This document shows, piece after piece, positions 33,063-42,902 of a DNA stretch of 64,000 bases; the first letter of the stretch is position 1; each line of letters begins with the position of its first letter. Both the position numbers and the translations under genes were made by a program. Source of the DNA: an uncultured Collinsella sp. GTDB lineage: Bacteria > Actinomycetota > Coriobacteriia > Coriobacteriales > Coriobacteriaceae. Below the pieces are notes generated by a model that ran no database searches, was not told where the DNA came from, and saw only the letters and a list, made by a program, of their open reading frames with translations. Where the stretch lies: positions 7,119-71,118 of the forward strand of contig CAAEBN010000044.1 of the NCBI GenBank assembly GCA_900754075.1, in the 5' to 3' direction.

Positions 33063-36000
33063 TTAAGCGAAGTAGGCTACGCCGCTCTCAAAGATCGGCA
33101 TGAACTTATCGCCGGGGACATGCTCGGGCACATTGCGGTACAGGTTGTCGCCGCGACGCTCGGCATGGCCCATCTTGCCCAGGACGCGGCCGTCGGGGCT
33201 CGTGATGCCCTCGATGGCGAGTGCGGAGCCGTTGGGGTTGACGGAAAGATCCATGCTGGGCTTGCCGTCCTCGCCCACGTACTGCGTGGCGACCTGGCCG
33301 TTGGCGATGAGTTGGGCGAGCACCTCGTCGTTGGCGACAAAGCGGCCCTCGCCGTGGCTGATGGCGACGGTGTAGGGGTCGTCCAGGCTGCACTGCGACA
33401 GCCACGGGGACAGGTTGGACGAGATACGGGTGCGCACCAGACGGCTCTGATGGCGACCGATGGTGTTGAACGTCAACGTGGGCGCATCGGGCGTGGCGTC
33501 GACGATGTCGCCGTAGGGCACCAGGCCGAGCTTAATCAGGGCCTGGAAGCCGTTGCAGATGCCCAGCATCAGGCCATCGCGGGCCTTGAGCAGGTCGCGG
33601 ACTGCCTCGGTGACCTCGGGAGCGCGGAAGAACGCCGTGATGAACTTGGCGGAGCCATCGGGCTCGTCGCCGCCCGAGAAGCCGCCAGGGATCATGACAA
33701 TCTGGCTTGCACGGATGCGGCGGGCAAGTTCGTGGGTGCTCTCGGCGACGGCCTCGGGCGTGAGGTTGTTGATCACGAAGGTGTCGGCCTCGGCGCCGGC
33801 GGCGCGGAAGGCACGGGCACTATCGTACTCGCAGTTGTTGCCGGGGAACACGGGGATGATCACGCGCGGGCGGGCGATCTTGGCGCCGCCGTACACGTGG
33901 ATATCCTTGGCACGGAAGTCGATGGCCTCGACCTCGGGGGTCTCGCCGGCGCTGCGGTAGGCAAAGACGCCCTCGATGCCGCTCTCCCAGGCCTCCTGGA
34001 GCTTGGAGAGCTCGATGACCTCGGAGCCGGTGTCGATGACATAGCCCTCAACGGTGGTGCCCAGAGGCTCGACGACAACGCCGTCGGCGACCTCGGGCAG
34101 CTCGGCATCCTCGGCGAGCTCGACGATAAAGCTGCCATAGAGCGGGGTGAAGAGGCTCTCCACGTCCACATCCTCGGCAAGCTCGATACCGATCTGGTTG
34201 CCGACGCACATCTTAAAGAGGCTCTCGGCGCCGCAGCCATAGCCGGGCGTGGAGACGGCCAGGGCGTCGCCGGCGGTGGTGAGCGCTTCGACAGCGTCAA
34301 ATGCGGCGAGAAGCTGCTGGGCATCGGGACGGTAGTCCTCGCCATAGGTGGCGGGGGCGATACGGACAACGCGGTGCGTCAGGCCCTTGAACTCGGGGGA
34401 GACGGCGCGGGCCGCCTTGCCTACGGCGACAGCGAAGCTAATCAGGGTCGGCGGAACGTTGAGCTCGCCGGCCTCGTCCTCAAACGAGCCGCTCATGGAG
34501 TCCTTGCCGCCGATGGCGCCGGCACCCAGGTCGACTTGGGCCATGAGGGCGCCCAGGACGGCTGCTGTGGGCTTGCCCCAGCGCTCGGCCTCGGTGCGCA
34601 GACGCTCGAAGTACTCCTGGAAGGAGAGATAGGCGCGTTTGTGCTCAAAGCCGGCAGCCACAAGTTTGGCGATGGACTCGACCACGGACAGATAGGCGCC
34701 CGCAAACTGGTCGGCCTCCATCAGATAGGGGTTGAAGCCCCATGCCATGGCGCTTGCCGTGGTGGTCTCGCCGTCCACGGGGAACTTGGCGACCATGGCC
34801 GAGCTCGGGGTGAGCTGCGTCTTGCCGCCAAAAGGCATAAGCACGGTTGCGGCACCGATGGTGGAGTCGAAGCGCTCGGAAAGGCCCTTGTTGGAGGCAA
34901 CGTTAAGGTCGGTGACAAGCGAGGTCATGCGCTCGGCAAGCGTGGTGCCGGCCCAGCTGGGCTGCCACACGCTGCGGGCGCACACGTGGGCGACCTGGTG
35001 CTTGGGCGCGCCGTTGGAGTTGAGGAACTCGCGGGATAGGTCGACGATGGCGACACCGTTCCAGGCCATGCGCATGCGCGGCTCGGCGGTAACCTCGGCG
35101 ATAACGGTCGCCTCCAGGTTTTCCTCGGCGGCGTAGCCCATGAACTCCTCGACGTCACCGTCGGCGACGGCGCAGGCCATGCGCTCCTGGGACTCGGAAA
35201 TGGCGAGCTCGGTGCCGTCCAGGCCGTCGTACTTCTTGGTCACGGTGTCCAGGTCGACATACAGGCCGTCGGCAAGCTCGCCCACGGCGACCGAGACGCC
35301 GCCGGCGCCAAAGTCGTTGCAGCGCTTGATCAGGCGGCAGGCGTCGCCGCGGCGGAAGAGGCGCTGCAGCTTGCGCTCGACCGGGGCGTTGCCCTTCTGG
35401 ACCTCGGCACCCGAGGTCTCGATGGACTCGGTGTTCTGGGTCTTGGAGGAGCCGGTGGCACCGCCGATGCCGTCACGGCCGGTGCGGCCGCCCAGCAGGA
35501 TGATCTTGTCGGTGGGGGCGGGGCACTCGCGGCGCACGTGGTTTGCCGGGGTAGCGCCCACGACGGCGCCGACCTCCATGCGCTTGGCCACGTAGCCGGG
35601 GTGATAGAGCTCGTTGACCTGGCCGGTGGCAAGGCCGATCTGGTTGCCGTAGCTGGAGTAGCCGGCGGCAGCGGTGGTTACGAGCTTGCGCTGCGGCAGC
35701 TTGCCCTCGAGCGTCTCGGACACGGGGACGGTGGGGTCGCCGGCGCCGGTGACACGCATGGCCTGGTACACGTAGCTGCGGCCCGAGAGCGGGTCGCGGA
35801 TGGCGCCGCCCACGCAGGTGGCGGCACCGCCGAAGGGCTCGATCTCGGTCGGGTGGTTGTGGGTCTCGTTCTTAAACAGGAACAGCCAGTCCTGGTCCTC
35901 GCCGTCGACATCGACCTTCACCTTGACGGTGCAGGCGTTGATTTCCTCGGACTCGTCGACATCGGTCATGACGCCGGTCTTCTTAAGGTACTTGGCGCCG

Positions 36001-36809
36001 ATGGTGCCCATGTCCATGAGGCAGACGGGCTTGGCGTCGCGGCCGAGTTCGTGGCGCATCTCCATGTAGCGGTCGAAGGCCTGCTGCACCACGGCGTCGT
36101 CGATCGTCACGTCGTCCAGGACGGTGCCGAAGGTGGTATGGCGGCAGTGATCGGACCAATAGGTGTCGATCACGCGGATTTCGGTGATGGTGGGGTCGCG
36201 ATCCTCATCGCGGAAGTACTGCTGGCAGAAGGCGATGTCTGCCTCGTCCATGGCAAGGCCGCGATCGGCGATAAAGGCGGCAAGGCCGGCCTCATCGAGC
36301 TCGCGGAAGCCGTCGAGCACCTCGACGGGCTGGGGCTCGGGGGTCTCCATGTACAGAGTCTCGGGCAGGTCGAGCGAGGCGATGCGCGCCTCGACGGGGT
36401 TCACCACGTAGTGCTTGATGGCCTCGATGGCGGCTTCGTCCAGAGCGCCCGAGATCATATAGACCTTGGCGGAGCGCACGGCGGGGCGCTCGCCCTGGCT
36501 GATGAGCTGCACGCACTCGCTGGCGGAGTCGGCGCGCTGGTCAAACTGGCCAGGAAGGAATTCGACGGCAAAGACGGCGCCATCGCTTGCGGGGAGCTCG
36601 TCGTAGGTCACATCGACCTGGGGCTCGCTAAAGACGGTCGGCACGCAGGAGCGGAAAAGCTCCTCGTCGATGCCCTCGACGTCGTAGCGGTTGATGATCC
36701 TCAGGGCCTCGATGCCCTTGATGCCGAGAATTTCGGTCAGCTCGCCCTTGAGCTGCTGAGCCTCGACGTCGAACCCGGGTTTCTTCTCCACGTAGATACG
36801 AGAGACCAT
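33063..36809 (-). CDS. purL: Phosphoribosylformylglycinamidine synthase, single-chain
   Basis: A 1248-residue single-polypeptide FGAM synthase (PurL fused with its glutaminase PurQ), catalysing the fourth purine step, FGAR to FGAM with ATP and glutamine. The ATP/FGAR region shows FLFKNETHNHPTEIEPFGGA and GRTGRDGIGGATGSS; the C-terminal glutaminase has IPVFPGNNCEYDSARAF and LGICNGFQAL with catalytic Cys. ATG 36809 was chosen (MVSRIYVEKKP) because AGGCAGG lies upstream and the family begins there. It is monocistronic; other pur genes are not in the window. No purine riboswitch was recognised upstream. Confidence 0.95.
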   Translation of the reverse strand: MVSRIYVEKKPGFDVEAQQLKGELTEILGIKGIEALRIINRYDVEGIDEELFRSCVPTVFSEPQVDVTYDELPASDGAVFAVEFLPGQFDQRADSASECVQLISQGERPAVRSAKVYMISGALDEAAIEAIKHYVVNPVEARIASLDLPETLYMETPEPQPVEVLDGFRELDEAGLAAFIADRGLAMDEADIAFCQQYFRDEDRDPTITEIRVIDTYWSDHCRHTTFGTVLDDVTIDDAVVQQAFDRYMEMRHELGRDAKPVCLMDMGTIGAKYLKKTGVMTDVDESEEINACTVKVKVDVDGEDQDWLFLFKNETHNHPTEIEPFGGAATCVGGAIRDPLSGRSYVYQAMRVTGAGDPTVPVSETLEGKLPQRKLVTTAAAGYSSYGNQIGLATGQVNELYHPGYVAKRMEVGAVVGATPANHVRRECPAPTDKIILLGGRTGRDGIGGATGSSKTQNTESIETSGAEVQKGNAPVERKLQRLFRRGDACRLIKRCNDFGAGGVSVAVGELADGLYVDLDTVTKKYDGLDGTELAISESQERMACAVADGDVEEFMGYAAEENLEATVIAEVTAEPRMRMAWNGVAIVDLSREFLNSNGAPKHQVAHVCARSVWQPSWAGTTLAERMTSLVTDLNVASNKGLSERFDSTIGAATVLMPFGGKTQLTPSSAMVAKFPVDGETTTASAMAWGFNPYLMEADQFAGAYLSVVESIAKLVAAGFEHKRAYLSFQEYFERLRTEAERWGKPTAAVLGALMAQVDLGAGAIGGKDSMSGSFEDEAGELNVPPTLISFAVAVGKAARAVSPEFKGLTHRVVRIAPATYGEDYRPDAQQLLAAFDAVEALTTAGDALAVSTPGYGCGAESLFKMCVGNQIGIELAEDVDVESLFTPLYGSFIVELAEDAELPEVADGVVVEPLGTTVEGYVIDTGSEVIELSKLQEAWESGIEGVFAYRSAGETPEVEAIDFRAKDIHVYGGAKIARPRVIIPVFPGNNCEYDSARAFRAAGAEADTFVINNLTPEAVAESTHELARRIRASQIVMIPGGFSGGDEPDGSAKFITAFFRAPEVTEAVRDLLKARDGLMLGICNGFQALIKLGLVPYGDIVDATPDAPTLTFNTIGRHQSRLVRTRISSNLSPWLSQCSLDDPYTVAISHGEGRFVANDEVLAQLIANGQVATQYVGEDGKPSMDLSVNPNGSALAIEGITSPDGRVLGKMGHAERRGDNLYRNVPEHVPGDKFMPIFESGVAYFA

Positions 36810-36993
36810 TGGTTCCTGCCTTCCTGATCGGTTGGGCGTACGGTACGGTATGCGGCAGCGGTCGGTTTGCGGGGTCTGCCCTGCGGTCGCCTTGAGCCAC
36901 ATGTTTGTAAACCTCACTATGATACGACAGCTCGCGGCGCGTTGAGGACGGCGAGGGTGCTACAGTGATGCGCAAACAAGAGAAAGGCATCAC

Positions 36994-38556
36994 ATGGCAT
37001 TCGTTTCACTCGCCATCATCGCGCTCGTGGCCTTTGCAAGCCCCTTCATCGCCTCGGCGATTCCCGGAAAACCCGTTCCCGAGACCGTCTTTTTGCTCGT
37101 GTTCGGTGCGGTGCTGGGACCCCATATGCTCGGCGTCATCCATGTAGATGCCGAGGTCTCGCTGGTGTCCGAGCTCGGCCTGGCCTTTTTGTTCCTGCTC
37201 GCCGGCTTTGAGATCGACCCCAAGAGCATCACGGGTGTCGAGGGGCGCTACGGCTTGGCGACGTGGGTCGTCACGTTTGGTATCGCCTGGCTTGCCGTGC
37301 GCTTTACCCCGTGGTTCTCGGTCAGTCATTTCGACGGTATCGCCGTGACGCTTGCCCTCACTTCTACGGCGCTCGGCACGCTCGTGCCCATCATGCGCGA
37401 GCGCTCGCTCACCGGCACGCGTGTGGGCGACTCGATTCTCGCGTATGGCACTTGGGGCGAGCTCGGTCCCGTGCTCGCCATGTCGGTGCTGCTGTCTGCT
37501 CGCACTGGCATCCAAACGCTCGTAATCCTTGGCTTGTTTGCTGTAGTCTGCGTGCTGCTGGCCGTGGTCCCAAGCCGCTCCAAGCGCGTCGGCAGCCGCT
37601 TCTTTGCGTTTGTCGAGGAGCGCGCCGATACCACGTCGCAGACCTTCGTGCGCCTGACGGTGCTCATCCTGGTCACGCTTGTGGCATTCTCGGCCGTCTT
37701 TGACCTCGACATCGTGTTGGGTTCTTTTGCCGCCGGCTTTGTCTTGCGCTACATCATCCCCGAGGGCAACCATACGCTGGAGACCAAGCTCGACGGCCTG
37801 GCCTACGGCTTTTTGATTCCGGTGTTCTTTACCGTATCGGGCGCAAAGATCGACCTGACGGCCGTGGCATCGCGCCCGGGCTTGCTCGCGGGCTTTATCG
37901 TGGCGTTGTTGATTATTCGCGCCGTGCCCATCCTCGTCTCTATGAGCATTTGCCCTGCGACGCGAGATGTGTCGGCGTATGGTCGCATTACCGTGGCCCT
38001 GTACTGCACCACGGCGCTGCCGATCATCGTTGCCGTAACGAGCGTGGCCGTCAACGCGGGCGCGCTGTCGCAAGATATTGCGTCGGTCATGGTTGCCGCC
38101 GGTGCCATCACGGTGTTCTTGATGCCACTGCTCGCGCAGCTCTTCTACCGCGTGGTCGACGCTGCACCGGTCGCTGCCGTGGCAGAGGTTGCCGAGCATC
38201 CATCCGATGCGCTCGACATTCTGCGCGCCCATCACGATTTGGCGAGCCTGCTCGCACGCGAGCATGAGCTTTTGACCTCGCATGGCCATGGGCGTTCGTT
38301 CGACGGCATACCTACCCTTGATTCCATTGCCGACCGCCTCTCGACCGAGGCGGCAAACGGGCACATCGATGCCCGTATCGTGGACGCCGCTCATTTGCTG
38401 GCCGAGAAGACCTATGGCGACGAGATCGACCCGTCCAAGCTGACTCCGCGTGAGCGCCGCCGCCTGGAGCGCGCCAAGCTCGCCGTGCGCGAATACCGCC
38501 GCCGCATGCTGGAGCTCTACGCGCGCGATGAAGCCCAGGACGACGACGGTAAGTAG
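36994..38556 (+). CDS. Cation:proton antiporter, CPA2/KefB-like
   Basis: A 520-residue protein. Residues 1-385 form about twelve membrane helices of the Na+/H+ exchanger fold (LGLAFLFLLAGFEIDPKSI with the conserved Phe-Glu-Ile-Asp, FDLDIVLGSFAAGFVLRYII, FFTVSGAKIDL). The last ~130 residues are soluble, helical and charged, without a recognisable TrkA-N/RCK nucleotide fold. It likely exchanges K+ or Na+ for protons. ATG 36994 has GAAAGG 7 nt upstream. A 62-bp tandem array and a strong terminator follow. Confidence 0.88.
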   Translation: MAFVSLAIIALVAFASPFIASAIPGKPVPETVFLLVFGAVLGPHMLGVIHVDAEVSLVSELGLAFLFLLAGFEIDPKSITGVEGRYGLATWVVTFGIAWLAVRFTPWFSVSHFDGIAVTLALTSTALGTLVPIMRERSLTGTRVGDSILAYGTWGELGPVLAMSVLLSARTGIQTLVILGLFAVVCVLLAVVPSRSKRVGSRFFAFVEERADTTSQTFVRLTVLILVTLVAFSAVFDLDIVLGSFAAGFVLRYIIPEGNHTLETKLDGLAYGFLIPVFFTVSGAKIDLTAVASRPGLLAGFIVALLIIRAVPILVSMSICPATRDVSAYGRITVALYCTTALPIIVAVTSVAVNAGALSQDIASVMVAAGAITVFLMPLLAQLFYRVVDAAPVAAVAEVAEHPSDALDILRAHHDLASLLAREHELLTSHGHGRSFDGIPTLDSIADRLSTEAANGHIDARIVDAAHLLAEKTYGDEIDPSKLTPRERRRLERAKLAVREYRRRMLELYARDEAQDDDGK

Positions 38557-38603
38557 TCGATAGTCTCTCAAGGGAGTCGCGTCACGCTTTGAAGGCTGGA
38601 AAC

Positions 38604-38803
38604 GGGATGTGGTTTCCGAAACAGGGGCCGTTGGGAAACGGTGTCCCGGAATGGGCGTCCAGAGTGGGACGCGCTTTCCGCGAGAGACCCGTTGCGGAAA
38701 CCACTTCCCAGAATCTGCGTTCAAAACGGGACGCAGTTTCCGCAAGGAGGTCCTGGGGGAAACCGTGCCCCGTTCTGATCCGAAATACTGGGACATAGTT
38801 TCC
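38604..38803. repeat. Tandem array: 62-bp period, seven alternating GGGA-N4-GTTTCC motifs
   Basis: Forward 14-nt motifs GGGA-N4-GTTTCC (one with CTTTCC) begin at 38604, 38666, 38728 and 38790, exactly 62 nt apart. Reverse copies GGAAAC-N4-YCCC begin at 38634, 38696 and 38758, also 62 nt apart. Spacers are always 16 nt (forward to reverse) and 18 nt (reverse to forward), with little sequence in common. Motif starts are thus 30 and 32 nt apart, about three helical turns. The array fills the noncoding gap 38557-38816 after the antiporter gene. It may be a protein-binding array or stacked RNA hairpins. Confidence 0.75.
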
Positions 38804-38816
38804 CTTTCATAACAGA

Positions 38817-38862
38817 AGAAGGCGCGCTGCCTGCAGTTGATGCAGACGGCGCGCCTTCTTTG
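38817..38862. terminator. Bidirectional terminator between antiporter and SDR genes
   Basis: AGAAGGCGCGC pairs perfectly with GCGCGCCTTCT around an 20-nt loop that can itself pair (CTGCA/TGCAG). It is followed by TTGTTG on plus and TTCTG on minus. Confidence 0.8.
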
Positions 38863-38902
38863 TTGGACTATATTGAGGCTGGGAGCTGAGGCTTGTGGCC
38901 CC

Positions 38903-39652
38903 TTAGGAGCGGGCGGCTCCGTCGACGGGGAGCACGGCGCCCGTGACATAGGATGACATGTCGCTCGCTAGGAAAACGAAGGCGTTGGCGACGTCCTCGG
39001 GCTCGCCCATGCGGCCGAGCGGGATGGTGGCGATGATGGGCTTGATGACCTCTTCGGGCAGGTTGGCGACCATGTCGGTCTTGGTTACGCCTGGGGCGAC
39101 GGCGTTGACGCGAATACCCATGGGGGCGAGCTCGCGCGAGAGCGACTGGACCATGCCGTTGACGGCAAACTTGGACGTGGGGTAGCCGACGCCAGAGGGC
39201 TGACCGTACTTGGCGACCATCGAGCTCGTGGTGGTGATGGTGCCGCCGTGGCCGGCCTCGGTCATGATCTTGGCGGCAGCCTGGTGGCCGTTAAAGACGG
39301 CGACGACGTTGAGGTCCATGACTTTGGCGAACTCCTCGGCCGTGTAGTCCAAAAGGGGCGAGCGCTGGGAGATGCCGGCGTTGTTAACGACCGTGTCCAG
39401 GCCACCCATGTCGGCGGCTGCCTCGGTAAAGGCCTCGGTTACGGCCTCGAGCGAGGTGAGGTCGCAGGTGCGGCCCCAGACCTTGGCCTCGGGATAGGCT
39501 GCGGCTAGCTTTTCAACGGCGGCGTCGGCAGTTTCCTGACGCGAGCCAAAGACCGTGACGGCGGCGCCCTCCTCGATAAAGCGACAGGCGATGGCATAGC
39601 CGATACCGCGCGTGCCTCCGGTGATGATTGCTTTCTTGCCCTCGAGCAACAT
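38903..39652 (-). CDS. Short-chain dehydrogenase/reductase (FabG-like)
   Basis: A 249-residue classical SDR. Cofactor loop TGGTRGIGYAIA (residues about 11-22), VNNAGIS (about 90), catalytic Ser in TTTSSMVAKYG, catalytic Tyr/Lys in VGYPTSKFAVNG, and the C-terminal VTGAVLPVDGA. It reduces a keto group or oxidises an alcohol with NAD(P)(H). FabG-type 3-oxoacyl-ACP reductase activity is possible, but no fatty-acid genes are near. GGAGG 5 nt upstream fixes ATG 39652; the frame upstream is open but noncoding. Monocistronic. Confidence 0.9.
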   Translation of the reverse strand: MLLEGKKAIITGGTRGIGYAIACRFIEEGAAVTVFGSRQETADAAVEKLAAAYPEAKVWGRTCDLTSLEAVTEAFTEAAADMGGLDTVVNNAGISQRSPLLDYTAEEFAKVMDLNVVAVFNGHQAAAKIMTEAGHGGTITTTSSMVAKYGQPSGVGYPTSKFAVNGMVQSLSRELAPMGIRVNAVAPGVTKTDMVANLPEEVIKPIIATIPLGRMGEPEDVANAFVFLASDMSSYVTGAVLPVDGAARS

Positions 39653-39801
39653 GGTGCCTCCATTCTTCGGGGGTTGGACATACGCAGCACAGCGTAGCGG
39701 TAGCCGGAATCGGCCGCGTTTGCATATCGGTGAACGGTAGCCCGCGTTACCGATGAGCGGCTCGCGCAAATGTGCTCTGCCGTTGTGCTTAGGGCAGGAG
39801 A

Positions 39802-39838
39802 CAAAAGGGCTCCCGTCCCACATCGGACGGGAGCCCTC
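39802..39838 (-). terminator. Terminator of hom
   Basis: AGGGCTCCCGTCC pairs perfectly with GGACGGGAGCCCT. On the minus strand the stem is followed by TTTTGTC, about 30 nt after the hom stop codon. Confidence 0.85.
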
Positions 39839-39867
39839 AAAGCGCGTATTGCTAGGCGATTGATGGA

Positions 39868-41211
39868 CTAGTTGGCCATGACGCCTTCGGTCCAGGCCTC
39901 GACGTCCTCGATGCGCAGGACGTTGGCGACTTCGGCCACGCAGTCGACGCTGGCAAGCTCGGCGGCGGCAGCCTGGACGTCCTTCTCGAGCGCGCGGTGC
40001 GTCAGGAAGATGACCGAGCAGGTATCGCTAGCGCCCGACTTGCCGTCCTCGACCTGGTTGATGAGCGAGATCGAGATGTTGTGCTTGGCAAAGATGTCGA
40101 CCGTCTCGGACAGGGCGCCCACGCGGTCGGCGACCTTCAGGCGCACATAGTACTTGGTCTGGAGTTCGTCCATGGGCTTAAAGGCGAGGTTGTGACCATA
40201 GGGCTCAATCTCGGGCAGCGGAGCCACGCCGCGGCTGATCTGCTCGGAGAGCGACAGGATATCGCCCACGACGGCGCTCGCGGTGGGGAAGGAGCCTGCG
40301 CCGGCACCGTAGAACATGGTCTCGCCCACGGCGTCGCCTACCACGTAGACGGCGTTCATGGCGCCGTTGACCTTGGCGAGCATGTGATCGGCGGGGATCA
40401 GCGTGGGGTGCACACGGACGTCGACGCCGGCGTCGGTGTTGCGGGCGATGCCGAGCAGCTTAATGGTGTAGCCGAGTTCGCGGGCCTGGGCGATGTCCTC
40501 GGTGCCGATGGTACGGATACCCTGCTGGTACACATCATCGGTGGTCACGCGGGTGCCAAAGCCGATGGAGGCGAGGATCGCCGTCTTGCTGGCGGCGTCG
40601 AAGCCGTCGACGTCGGCGGACGGGTCGGCCTCGGCGTAGCCCTTGGCCTGGGCGTCGGCGAGCACGTCGGCGTAATCGGCGCCCTCGGCGTCCATGCGCG
40701 ACAGGATGTAGTTGGTGGTGCCGTTGAGAATGCCGGCGATGGTCAGGATCTTGTTGCCCACCAAGTCGTGCTCGAGCGTGCTCACGATGGGGATGCCGCC
40801 GCCGCAGCTGGCCTCGCACTTAATCTGCACGCCGCATGCGCGCGCCTTCTCGGCGAGCGTCTCGACATGACGGCCCAGCAGGGCCTTGTTGGCAGAGACG
40901 ACGTGCTTGCCGTTCTCGAAGGCGGTGGTAAAGATCTCGGTTGCGGGATGCTCGCCGCCGATCAGCTCGACGACGATGTCGACGGCGGGGTCGGTGACGA
41001 CATCGTGCCAGTCGCTCGTAAAGGCTTCGCGCTCAATGCCTGCTGCCTCGGCCTGCTCCCAAGCAAGCGCGCAGGCGCGGGTCAACTTAAGGTCGATGCC
41101 GTAGGCTGCCAGGTACTCATCGTGGTGGCTCTTGATCAGACGGGCCACGCCGCCGCCGACGGTTCCCAGACCGATCAGACCGACGTTCACGGTGCGCAGG
41201 GGTTCGCTCAT
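39868..41211 (-). CDS. hom: Homoserine dehydrogenase with ACT domain
   Basis: A 447-residue homoserine dehydrogenase, reducing aspartate semialdehyde to homoserine on the way to threonine and methionine. N-terminal NAD(P) loop VGLIGLGTVGGGVARLI, substrate region GILNGTTNYILSRM and catalytic Lys region (ADPSADVDGFDAASKTAILA). The C-terminal ~75 residues form an ACT domain (YYVRLKVADRVGALSETVDI), the usual site of threonine feedback. AAGGAG 7 nt before ATG. It stands alone; thrB, thrC and lysC are not in the window. Confidence 0.95.
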   Translation of the reverse strand: MSEPLRTVNVGLIGLGTVGGGVARLIKSHHDEYLAAYGIDLKLTRACALAWEQAEAAGIEREAFTSDWHDVVTDPAVDIVVELIGGEHPATEIFTTAFENGKHVVSANKALLGRHVETLAEKARACGVQIKCEASCGGGIPIVSTLEHDLVGNKILTIAGILNGTTNYILSRMDAEGADYADVLADAQAKGYAEADPSADVDGFDAASKTAILASIGFGTRVTTDDVYQQGIRTIGTEDIAQARELGYTIKLLGIARNTDAGVDVRVHPTLIPADHMLAKVNGAMNAVYVVGDAVGETMFYGAGAGSFPTASAVVGDILSLSEQISRGVAPLPEIEPYGHNLAFKPMDELQTKYYVRLKVADRVGALSETVDIFAKHNISISLINQVEDGKSGASDTCSVIFLTHRALEKDVQAAAAELASVDCVAEVANVLRIEDVEAWTEGVMAN

Positions 41212-41464
41212 AGATAGCTCCTTCGTGCATCTTATAGATGGATTAACCGCTTAAAGGTTGAGTGCATTCTAGCGTGAACCGAGGGCGCGTGCTCGCCAGG
41301 CAACAGGAGTCGCACAAAACGGCACCCCCGAAACGCTGCGGAAACATTGGAAACATGCTCGCTACAAACGGAACTCCGTAACAAACTGTCAACGTTTGCA
41401 CCATAAGGTTTGCCCCGTACCGCAAGACGGCCGCACCGCGGCCAACGAAATAAAGGGGGACACC

Positions 41465-42631
41465 ATGTTCAACATCAACAGCACGCTCAGCCGTAGGAAC
41501 TTTCTCGCCGGCACCGCGGCGCTCGGCACCGCCGCCGCACTCGCTGGTTGCTCGTCGGGTGGCTCGGATGGCGGCTCCGCCGATGACGGCAAGACCTTCA
41601 AGATCGGTGTCATCGGCCCTCTGACCGGCGCCGCGGCAACCTATGGCGTTTCGGCCGAGAGGGGTGCCAAGCTCGCCGCCAAGGATTTCTCGACCAAGGA
41701 CCTCAAACTCTCGCTTAAGTCCGAGGATGACGTCGCCGACGGTGAGAAGGCCATCAACGCCTTCAATACCCTGTGCGACTGGGGCATGCAGGCACTCGTC
41801 GGCCCCGTTACCACCGGTGCCGCCGTCGCCGTCTCGGGCGAGATCGCCGACGATATGCTCATGGTCACGCCTTCGGCCTCGTCGCTCGACGTCACCAAGG
41901 ATAAGACCACGGTCTTTCAGGTTTGCTTCACCGATCCCACCATGGGCGCCAGCGCCGCGAAGTTCTTGGCCGAGAAGTACGCGGATACCAAGATCGCCCT
42001 GTTCTACAACTCCGGCGATACGTATAGCTCGGGCGTTGCCGATGCCTTTGCCGAGCAGGCCAAGGCATCCAAGCTCGACATCGTCGATACCGAGACCTTT
42101 AAGGACGATTCCGCCACGAGCTTTACCAACCAGCTGACCAAGGCCAAGGAGGCCGGCGCCACGCTCATCTTTGCGCCGATCTACTACACGCCGGCGTCCG
42201 TTTTGCTCAAGAACGCCAAGGACATGGGCTACGACATGACCCTTATGGGTACCGACGGCATGGACGGCCTGCTCTCTGTGGAAGGCTTCGATACCTCTCT
42301 TGCCGAGGGCGTACTGCTCATGACCCCGTTTTCGGCTGACGATGAGAAGAATGCCGACTTCGTCAAGGCCTATAAGGATGCCTACGACGAGACGCCCAAC
42401 CAGTTTGCCGCCGACGCTTACGATTGCGTTCACGCAATCGTCGAGGCTATCGATAAGGCGGGGATTGACATTTCGGCCGACGGTGCCGACATTGCCGGCG
42501 ACCTTGCCAAGGCCATGCGCAAGATCAAGATCGAGGGCCTGACGGGCGAGCTGACGTGGAACGACGAGGGCCAGGTCGAAAAGCCCGCTACGGCCTATGT
42601 GATTCAGGACGGCAAGTACATCGCCGCCTAA
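41465..42631 (+). CDS. livJ: Branched-chain amino-acid ABC transporter binding lipoprotein, copy 1
   Basis: A 388-residue periplasmic-binding-protein type I (Leu/Ile/Val) lipoprotein. The N-terminus has a twin-arginine pair (SRRNFLAG), a hydrophobic stretch and lipobox LAGC, so it is probably a Tat- or Sec-exported lipoprotein. The mature part begins FKIGVIGPLTGAAATYG. It captures branched-chain amino acids or similar ligands for LivHMGF downstream. GGGGG precedes ATG 41465. It is closely related to copy 2 (42903), with an almost identical stretch around the ligand-binding core. Confidence 0.9.
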   Translation: MFNINSTLSRRNFLAGTAALGTAAALAGCSSGGSDGGSADDGKTFKIGVIGPLTGAAATYGVSAERGAKLAAKDFSTKDLKLSLKSEDDVADGEKAINAFNTLCDWGMQALVGPVTTGAAVAVSGEIADDMLMVTPSASSLDVTKDKTTVFQVCFTDPTMGASAAKFLAEKYADTKIALFYNSGDTYSSGVADAFAEQAKASKLDIVDTETFKDDSATSFTNQLTKAKEAGATLIFAPIYYTPASVLLKNAKDMGYDMTLMGTDGMDGLLSVEGFDTSLAEGVLLMTPFSADDEKNADFVKAYKDAYDETPNQFAADAYDCVHAIVEAIDKAGIDISADGADIAGDLAKAMRKIKIEGLTGELTWNDEGQVEKPATAYVIQDGKYIAA

Positions 42632-42902
42632 GTGCGCATAAAGCGCGACCGGTGAGGCCGTTTTATTCAGGGCAGGGACGCCTGTAACAGAACGGAAACA
42701 TTACTTTCACACAATAAAGTGGCATTACTGTATAAAGTAATAGAAATACACAGAATTATGGATAAATGGACAAATCCAAAGAAAAGTTGAAATAATCGCC
42801 ACTTTCCTTAACTAAAGCGTCTAGTATTTTGCGAACGCCGAACACGGCGAAGGATGGCCTGTCGGGTAACCGAAACCCGACGAGATTTGAGAGGAGAGCC
42901 GC
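42632..42902. promoter_or_regulatory. AT-rich leader between the two binding-protein genes
   Basis: This 271-bp gap is far more AT-rich (about 42700-42830) than its surroundings. It holds an imperfect inverted repeat, ATTACT...AAGTAAT (about 42725-42742), and two further AAAGT/ACTTT pairs. A separate promoter with an operator for copy 2 is likely; no -35/-10 pair could be fixed. Confidence 0.4.

Noticed and set aside
33024..35039. Long plus-strand ORF antisense to purL (and similar at 35538-36827)
   Set aside because: It lies fully opposite the clear purL gene, has Gly/Asp/Leu-rich shadow composition and no SD or family motif.
36942..36966. TTGAGG/TACAGT as promoter of the antiporter
   Set aside because: Spacing of about 13 nt is too short for a sigma-A promoter.
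38604..38803. CRISPR array
   Set aside because: Period is exactly 62, motifs alternate in orientation and only 14 nt are conserved; there are no cas genes and no constant direct repeat of 23-40 nt.
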